A stretch of 34,842 nucleotides of DNA from JACQHJ01 sp964624955 (GTDB lineage Bacteria; Patescibacteriota; Microgenomatia; Levybacterales; UBA12049), in assembly GCA_964624955.1 (NCBI GenBank), contig CAZUZF010000004.1, positions 1 through 34,842 of the forward strand. Direction: 5' to 3'. The notes under the pieces were generated by a model, which was not told the DNA's origin, did not search any database, and saw only the letters and a program-made list of their open reading frames with translations. Both the position numbers and the translations under genes were made by a program. Below are positions 30,198 through 34,842 of the stretch, piece after piece. Positions within the stretch are counted from its first letter, which is position 1, and each line of letters opens with the position of its first letter.

Positions 30198-32849
30198 CTA
30201 CGTATTATTAAAATCGTATTTTTGTTCTCTCTTTAAAAATGCATCTCTTCCACCCTCTAGTGTATTTGTTATTAAATTTCTAACTTCCTTATTTTCTAAA
30301 GATCCGCTGTTAACATTGCTATATCCTTCTTTTAAATCTAACTCCAAACCAGTAATTAACTCACTATCTCCGTTAACAACTATATTAGGATTATGAGTCG
30401 AGAATAAAATTTGTCTTCCTTCTTTCTTGGTTTTAATTAACTCCAACAATTCCTTAACAATATACTTATTATCTAAATGATCTTCCGGTTGGTCGATAAT
30501 TAGTGGTAAGTTGCTATTCGATAATATTAAGCGCAGGACAACACCACATCTTTCGCCGAAAGACATTTCGTGAAGCTTTTTACCCCTAAAAGTTACAATA
30601 AAATTACTTTCAGATAAGATTTCTTCCAAGTTCATAATCAATAATTCTCTATATAAAAAGTTAGAATCTGTGAAGAAAAATTGGGCTGTAATTTTATGAT
30701 CATTATTTTTCTTTTCATTCTCTACTCCGTTTGGAATCTTGTTATCCTTTAAATATTTAACTATGTCAGCTAATGATAACCCTGCAATTATAGATTTTAT
30801 ATCAGTTTCTTTCAGTCCATATCTACCTGATAATTTCTGGTAATGAATAAATAAGTCAATTATTTTTTCTTCCAATTTTTCTTTATTTTCTGTAATGCAT
30901 ATTTCTAGATTTACTCCAAATTTTGACTTTGCATTATTTATCAAAGTATTTTCTAATATTTTGTATTCAGCGTCAGCTTTCTTGACCGATAATAATTCTT
31001 TATCGTGTGGGTCTTTTGCGGCATTTATTAATTTTAACTCCTGCTCTAATTGCCGAATTTTAATTTCGATTTTACCCTTACTTTCTAAAGCTTCTTTTAT
31101 CTTAGCTTGATTAATCGAATCAATTCCCAGCTCTTTACATGCAAGAATATATTTCTCGTGTAAGCCTTTTATATCTAGCAATAATTTTTTATAATTGTTT
31201 GATTCCTTAATTTCTTTAATTCCTCCTTCCAGAAATAAAATCATTGCAGAAATTTTCTCTTTTGTTTTTAAACTCCCATACAACTCCGCATTGTTAAGAT
31301 AGTCTGAGATTCCAGTTAAATCTGTTCCTATATTTTGCTCCAACTCTTGATTTGTTTTATTCAAAATACCTACTTGCCATTCTATTTCAGAAATAATTCC
31401 ATTTATTTTTTCTCTTTCTTTAATCTTTAACGAAAGGCTTTCAACAAGAGCTTTATATTGGTCACTTTGAGCAAAATTTAATACAAGTTGAATTTTTTTC
31501 AATTCCTCCTGAGCATCTTTTAGTTCTTTTTCCTTTGCAAACTTCTGAGAATATGTAGCTCTATACTTTTCCAAGCTTAATACTTTGTTTGTTAATATTG
31601 ATTTATGGGATACTAATTTGCTCTCATCAATAAGAGTATTAATTAAATCAGTTATTTCATTATCATCTGATGCTCTCTTTTCCAACTCATCCTGCGGTAG
31701 GTAAATAATATCAAAGCCAAAAAGATCTGCTTTATCTTCTGATAGTTTTTTCTCTACTATGTATTCTTTTTCTCCAAACTTAAAACCAATTATAATTTTC
31801 ACCTCCGGATATTTATTTCGTAAGTTTTCTATAATTGAAAGTTTTTTAGAATCTTCGCTTATTTGGTATTTATCAAAAACGAAACCTAAAAGCTCGAGTA
31901 AGGTGCTTTTCCCCGTAGCACGTCCTCCTATTAAAGCATTTAAATTGGGACTGAAAAATATTTTTTCTACTTTCGCAAGACAGAAACGATCCTTTATCAA
32001 TATTTTGTTGTCTAGGTACTGATTAGGTACTTCTAACTTGATGAACGTTAGCTGTGGATGTAAATATGATTTAAAAGACAAATCCAATGACACTCTCAAC
32101 ACGGGTTCACATAATATTTCTCTTAAACCTTCAAACGTTGGCTCTGCTTTTATCCAGCTATATTTCTTGCCTATTACTTCGATAGAATGACCATTATTAA
32201 ACTGCAATTGCGATCTATCTACAGAATCTGATGTAATAATACAAGGAAAATCTTGTTTTATTTTCGGGAATACAATCTCTCTATAGTCTTTTACGTTTTT
32301 TTCACTAGATACTTCAAAAATATCTACCAAGCTCGCTAAATCTTTTTTTAAAGTAGCTCTAATATCACTATCTAATTGTTCTATTCCATTTGATTTATTC
32401 CCAGCATGAAGCAAGACAAGGCCTCCAAGTTGATGAATTTTTTCACAAGCATCCTCGAAGTTACAATAAACTTGCTCGTCTCCCTTTGTTTTTATATCAT
32501 TTTCTGAAAAATTTAAAGGACATAATAATTTATCGTAAATCATTTTTGGAGTAAGAGACTTATTAAAAATACCTATAATATGAATGGCCTTATTACCCTT
32601 ATCTGTTCTTAACTCAACGCCTGGCAATACGCTAATATTTTTACCTTTAGCGAACTTATTAATCTCCTCTATTCCTTTAATTGAATGGTGATCTGAAATT
32701 ACGATAAGAGATAACCTCTCACTTATCGCCTTGTTGAGGACACCTTCATATCCATCCTTACAGTTATTATCCCAATCATATGAAGCAGGAGTATGAAGAT
32801 GAAGATCGACCTTTTCCCATTCTGAACCTCTTGGATATTTTGATGACAT
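30198..32849 (-). CDS. TrlF-family PHP + SMC-like ATPase, probable anti-phage protein (Ppl-type architecture)
   Basis: 883 residues. The N-terminal PHP phosphoesterase domain (about 1-240) has its metal ligands: 'SEWEKVDLHLHTPASYDW', 'LIVISDHHS', 'VLPGVELRT', 'LVLLHAGNKSNG', 'CIITSDSVDRSQL'. Then comes an ABC/SMC-like ATPase split by a long coiled coil: Walker A 'LIGGRATGKSTLLELLG' (near 300), coiled coil about 420-660, signature 'MSFGERCGVVLRLIL' and Walker B 'PLIIDQPEDHLDN', then the H-loop 'ILFSTHNPNIV'. A nuclease or phosphatase controlled by a DNA- or end-sensing ATPase is the usual reading. The PHP-ATPase layout matches the TrlF family and, as I recall it, the single-gene Ppl defence system. 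Divergent from the next cargo gene. The start is the ATG at 32849, 10 bases after TATAAT. Confidence 0.88.
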   Translation of the reverse strand: MSSKYPRGSEWEKVDLHLHTPASYDWDNNCKDGYEGVLNKAISERLSLIVISDHHSIKGIEEINKFAKGKNISVLPGVELRTDKGNKAIHIIGIFNKSLTPKMIYDKLLCPLNFSENDIKTKGDEQVYCNFEDACEKIHQLGGLVLLHAGNKSNGIEQLDSDIRATLKKDLASLVDIFEVSSEKNVKDYREIVFPKIKQDFPCIITSDSVDRSQLQFNNGHSIEVIGKKYSWIKAEPTFEGLREILCEPVLRVSLDLSFKSYLHPQLTFIKLEVPNQYLDNKILIKDRFCLAKVEKIFFSPNLNALIGGRATGKSTLLELLGFVFDKYQISEDSKKLSIIENLRNKYPEVKIIIGFKFGEKEYIVEKKLSEDKADLFGFDIIYLPQDELEKRASDDNEITDLINTLIDESKLVSHKSILTNKVLSLEKYRATYSQKFAKEKELKDAQEELKKIQLVLNFAQSDQYKALVESLSLKIKEREKINGIISEIEWQVGILNKTNQELEQNIGTDLTGISDYLNNAELYGSLKTKEKISAMILFLEGGIKEIKESNNYKKLLLDIKGLHEKYILACKELGIDSINQAKIKEALESKGKIEIKIRQLEQELKLINAAKDPHDKELLSVKKADAEYKILENTLINNAKSKFGVNLEICITENKEKLEEKIIDLFIHYQKLSGRYGLKETDIKSIIAGLSLADIVKYLKDNKIPNGVENEKKNNDHKITAQFFFTDSNFLYRELLIMNLEEILSESNFIVTFRGKKLHEMSFGERCGVVLRLILSNSNLPLIIDQPEDHLDNKYIVKELLELIKTKKEGRQILFSTHNPNIVVNGDSELITGLELDLKEGYSNVNSGSLENKEVRNLITNTLEGGRDAFLKREQKYDFNNT

Positions 32850-32859
32850 ATTTAGCAGG

Positions 32860-32888
32860 ATTATACGCCTGTGTTAAATTATTAGCAA
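32860..32888 (-). promoter_or_regulatory. Promoter of the TrlF-type gene
   Basis: Minus strand: TTGCTA (32888-32883), 17 bp, TATAAT (32865-32860), 10 bases to ATG. Confidence 0.6.
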
Positions 32889-32912
32889 TGTGACTGAAGG
32901 ATCCTTTAAGGA

Positions 32913-32940
32913 TTGACAATTCAGCATAAAGTGATATTAT
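32913..32940 (+). promoter_or_regulatory. Promoter of the zinc-ribbon cargo gene
   Basis: TTGACA (32913-32918), 16 bp ending in TGA, TATTAT (32935-32940), 9 bases to ATG 32950. It starts 24 bp from the divergent TrlF promoter. Confidence 0.68.
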
Positions 32941-32949
32941 CTTTCTTAC

Positions 32950-34113
32950 ATGACAGGAGCAGAAGGAAGAGCAGAACAAAGACCATCAAGAAAAACCCCA
33001 GGAGATCCAATGCCTCCATCTAATCCAGCAAAAGAGGCCTTTACTGCCGCAATGGGTGATTATGAAAAATTACTTACTGAGGTTGGAGTGGTAGAATTTA
33101 GCATGCTAGGAATGAAACCAGGGTTAAGAACAGGATACCTTTTCAATGTTTTAACTGAGGATTTTACTCCTGAACAAATGCAGCAAGACCCACGTTTTGC
33201 CAGATTAAATGAAGGTTCTGCAATTGCAATGGCTCAGAGTCGTGCTTATATCCCGCTTCGCATGGCAAATGTTACCCCATCTCACGCAGCGGAAATAAGA
33301 AGAAAATATGAAGAGAATGGTGTAGCATTTGAAATGCAATCAGTGAGAACGCCAGAGGTAACATTCGTATGGGAGCCATCAGATCCAGATCAAGAAGCAC
33401 GAGATGTATTAATCGGAGGATTAACTTCGGCGGATGATGTTATACAAGCTGCTGCTGAAATTGCAGCAAGAGTTGAAGAAGAATGGGGAGTAGGTCGTGC
33501 AGTCGTTGAGAAAACATTTGATTTTGATGCACTTGACCTAGAAGATGAAAGAGCTAGTAAAATTCTGCAAGATATTGCTTTTGCAAGAAACGCTCGATTA
33601 CGAGAATATGGCTTAGCCCAAGGGTTTGAGTTATTAGCAGAACCACAACGGGTATTACAAGAAATAGCAGTAAATATGCATGATGAACAATCAGTAAGCA
33701 GTATTACAGAGTTGGACGTACGTGCTGCTATTGAGTCTGGAGCATTAGCAACTGACTTTTCTGTCGCAGCAACATCAGAACAATTTGTAGACATCATCCT
33801 TGAGACCCGTCTCGAAGATATACCCGACGGGGTTCCGTGCGAAGTCTGTAGTCATCCCACTCAAAGAACTTTTCTCGAACACATCAGTACCGGCGCCGAA
33901 GTGAGCATACGAGCTAGCAACGTGGCTGGCTATCGCTGCCAAGACCCGGAATGCGATACCACTGCCTACAGTAACGAAGGGTTCGTAGAAGCGCTCACCA
34001 AGGCGTCCCGGATTCTCAGAGATCGCGGCGATATCGCCACGGCCACAGCATTTGAAAGAGGCATCGAGACCGAGCAGCAGATCATCGCCTTGCAAGTGAA
34101 CCGTCCCCAATGA
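32950..34113 (+). CDS. Unknown cargo protein with C-terminal zinc ribbon, mosaic composition, 387 aa
   Basis: No family recognised. The N-terminal 30 residues are Pro/Arg-rich and probably disordered. A predicted alpha/beta region follows ('VEFSMLGMKPGLRTGYLFNVLTEDFTPEQMQQDPRFARL'), then a long acidic helical stretch. A ribbon near 297-340 has CxxC ('PCEVCSHPTQRTF') and C-x4-C ('GYRCQDPECDTTAY'). Base composition jumps near 33800: 33661-33720 has 21 of 60 G+C but 33901-33960 has 35 of 60, so the last roughly 100 codons, including the ribbon, look imported or fused. The start is ATG 32950, 9 bases after a near-consensus promoter. Genes next to a TrlF-type protein may act with it, but nothing in the sequence proves this. 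Confidence 0.75.
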   Translation: MTGAEGRAEQRPSRKTPGDPMPPSNPAKEAFTAAMGDYEKLLTEVGVVEFSMLGMKPGLRTGYLFNVLTEDFTPEQMQQDPRFARLNEGSAIAMAQSRAYIPLRMANVTPSHAAEIRRKYEENGVAFEMQSVRTPEVTFVWEPSDPDQEARDVLIGGLTSADDVIQAAAEIAARVEEEWGVGRAVVEKTFDFDALDLEDERASKILQDIAFARNARLREYGLAQGFELLAEPQRVLQEIAVNMHDEQSVSSITELDVRAAIESGALATDFSVAATSEQFVDIILETRLEDIPDGVPCEVCSHPTQRTFLEHISTGAEVSIRASNVAGYRCQDPECDTTAYSNEGFVEALTKASRILRDRGDIATATAFERGIETEQQIIALQVNRPQ

Positions 34114-34207
34114 CCAATGACTGTGCTGTTTTTGCCTAGATTTTGGGAAGTTTATAGAATCGGCCAATTCCCACCTTCTGGGCGATTTAGTTTTGGCGGC
34201 GTCCGCC

Positions 34208-34548
34208 GCCCCCGCCCATTTGGATTACGTCCTTAAAAGGAGGACTGCCGTCAGACGGACAATGCTATAGGAAAACTTGGAATAGGCAGTCCGACCTAAG
34301 CGAACCCCGCAGAAACTTATTTTGGTTTTAGAAAAAAGCGGGGTGAGCCAATGTGATTTCTCCCAAAGATTGGGAACAGAAAGGGGTAGAATAACAGCGG
34401 CGGGGGCTAAAGCGGAATACTCCGCCGACTGCAGGCGATTATAAGTTAGAAGAAATTTCGTAAGAGACTGTAAAGAGATTTTAAATTTGCAATTATTTGG
34501 GCAAAGCTTCCCCAAGGAAGCTCTCTCGCATAAAGGCGGGGTCGCCGC
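34208..34548 (+). ncRNA. Candidate structured RNA at the right end of the element
   Basis: The gene-free stretch 34114-34634 is GC-rich and full of complementary segments that nest. GCCCCCGCC (34208-34216) pairs with 34399-34407 and encloses GGACTGCC (34242-34249)/GGCAGTCC (34285-34292), ACCCCGC (34304-34310)/GCGGGGT (34338-34344) and TCCCAA/TTGGGA (34361-34375). Then follow the hairpins GCGGA/TCCGC (34412-34425), AGCTTCC/GGAAGCT (34505-34522, loop CCAA) and GGCG/CGCC (34535-34546). I could not match it to RNase P RNA, tmRNA, SRP RNA or a group I/II intron. Orientation is not certain; palindromic stems look the same on both strands. Confidence 0.38.
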
Positions 34549-34578
34549 TCCATTTCGCGGGTGGGTGGGATAATAATT

Positions 34579-34587
34579 TGTTATAAT
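34579..34587 (+). promoter_or_regulatory. Extended -10 pointing out of the right end
   Basis: TGT-TATAAT. In the integrated form it would transcribe through the right arm into the chromosome; in the circle it would run through attP antisense to the recombinase 3' end. No good -35. Confidence 0.4.
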
Positions 34588-34634
34588 AAAAATCGCGCGG
34601 AAAGTTCTAATTTCCTAACGGCAAAAAATACAAA

Positions 34635-34723
34635 AGAGCGAGGCGTCAGCCGAGCTCTAAGATAGTAGGAACGAAGCGACTACTTAAGAAAGGAAGTTCG
34701 ACATTTTTCGTAAGTAGCCAGCA
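34635..34723 (+). repeat. Right end of the element (attR arm), 89 bp
   Basis: Perfect inverted copy of 29863-29951, ending in CAGCA. Contains the internal inverted pair TAAGTAG/CTACTTA. The chromosome resumes at 34724. Confidence 0.92.
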
Positions 34724-34797
34724 CAACTATATTCGAACGGAGACACTGCATGAGACTGCTTAAGACTAGTAAGTATAGCTATTTCCCAAAAAGATTA

Positions 34798-34803
34798 TAT
34801 AAT
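34798..34803 (+). promoter_or_regulatory. -10 box of a gene running off the window
   Basis: TATAAT, 7 bases before ATG 34811, the spacing used by other leaderless genes here. Confidence 0.5.
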
Positions 34804-34810
34804 TCTCCCA

Positions 34811-34842
34811 ATGGAAATATATCAACCTCACAAAATAGCCTT
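34811..34842 (+). CDS. First codons of a gene cut by the window edge
   Basis: ATG followed by an open frame beginning MEIYQPHKIA. Too short to identify. Called only because of the TATAAT 7 bases upstream. It would be the first chromosomal gene after the element, originally next to tRNA-Gln. Confidence 0.4.
   Translation, partial: MEIYQPHKIA

Larger units (their letters stand above)
28270..34723. mobile_element. Integrative element at tRNA-Gln with serine recombinase, TrlF/Ppl-type cargo and an internal second attP
   Basis: The ends are defined by the 5-bp direct repeat CAGCA (28270-28274 and 34719-34723), and independently by the internal copy at 29786-29951. That copy contains the left-end 82 bp and right-end 89 bp joined around the same five bases. 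Contents from left to right: serine recombinase (minus), internal attP, a patch of interleaved inverted repeats, TrlF-type ATPase (minus), zinc-ribbon protein (plus), and a GC-rich structured region. No replication or transfer genes are seen, so it is a small (about 6.45 kb) integrative element, not a phage or conjugative element. Confidence 0.85.

Noticed and set aside
33390..34167. Two overlapping antisense frames (135 and 130 aa) opposite the second cargo gene
   Set aside because: Shadows of the plus-strand gene, which has a near-consensus promoter and the zinc-ribbon motif.
34225..34515. 96-aa minus-strand open frame in the GC-rich right part of the element
   Set aside because: No promoter or ribosome-binding site, no recognisable protein pattern, and it runs across several strong hairpins. 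The structured-RNA reading explains the region better.
34114..34634. RNase P RNA, tmRNA, SRP RNA or group I/II intron
   Set aside because: None of the conserved cores I know (for example GAGGAAAGTCC, the tmRNA tag, the SRP loop or domain V) could be found on either strand.

Overview
Low-GC bacterial scaffold fragment containing two 100-N scaffold gaps (1168-1267 and 24513-24612). The best guess for the organism is a Candidate Phyla Radiation (Patescibacteria) bacterium, possibly of the Microgenomates type. The reasons are a short UvrC without its C-terminal HhH domain, a DUF2130 gene, lineage-specific small proteins, a CBS-less IMPDH/GMPR protein, tRNAs that mostly lack an encoded CCA, and a strong tendency for the -10 box to sit 6-10 nt before the start codon (leaderless transcripts). 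No rRNA or marker gene fixes the lineage, so this is inference.

Layout. 1-9.4 kb: the end of a GT-C type membrane glycosyltransferase, a class A beta-lactamase-like serine hydrolase, an IMP dehydrogenase/GMP reductase family gene, uvrA, a secreted transglutaminase-like protein and uvrC, which starts inside the transglutaminase gene. 9.5-14.6 kb: a small unknown gene, a membrane-anchored family 5 substrate-binding protein coupled to secG, an unknown gene, a YvlD/phage-holin-IV-type membrane protein, and DUF2130-rnhB. 14.6-28.3 kb: eight tRNA genes (Arg-TCG, Lys-CTT, His-GTG, Arg-TCT, Gly-TCC, Pro-TGG, Leu-TAA, Gln-TTG) interspersed with Nudix hydrolases, a LPG-synthase-TM/DUF2079 fusion, a Y-family polymerase, a CBS pair protein, a surface protein, a DUF1059-like gene behind a perfect CRP/FNR-type palindrome, an isochorismatase-like hydrolase, the riboflavin kinase end of ribF, purD, a D,D-carboxypeptidase and an EF-Tu-domain-2-like small protein.

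28.27-34.72 kb is a mobile element inserted at the 3' end of tRNA-Gln. It carries a large serine recombinase, a PHP + SMC-like ATPase of the TrlF type (architecture like the Ppl anti-phage protein), a zinc-ribbon protein of mosaic composition, and a GC-rich region rich in inverted repeats that may be a structured RNA. Its exact ends can be read from the sequence: the outermost 82 bp on the left and 89 bp on the right are both repeated, perfectly and in inverted orientation, back to back around TGCTG at 29863-29867. That internal 166-bp stretch equals the circle junction (attP) expected if the two ends were joined through CAGCA. The element therefore carries a spare, inverted copy of its own attachment site between recombinase and cargo. 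Integration also rewrites the C-terminus of the recombinase, which reads into the antisense of tRNA-Gln. This twin-attP defence element is the most unusual thing in the window.

Two initiation modes coexist. Most genes have -35/-10 promoters almost touching an ATG with no Shine-Dalgarno. A minority (uvrC, the DUF1059-like gene and the EF-like gene) have strong GGAGGTGA-like sites, and these decide non-ATG or internal starts.
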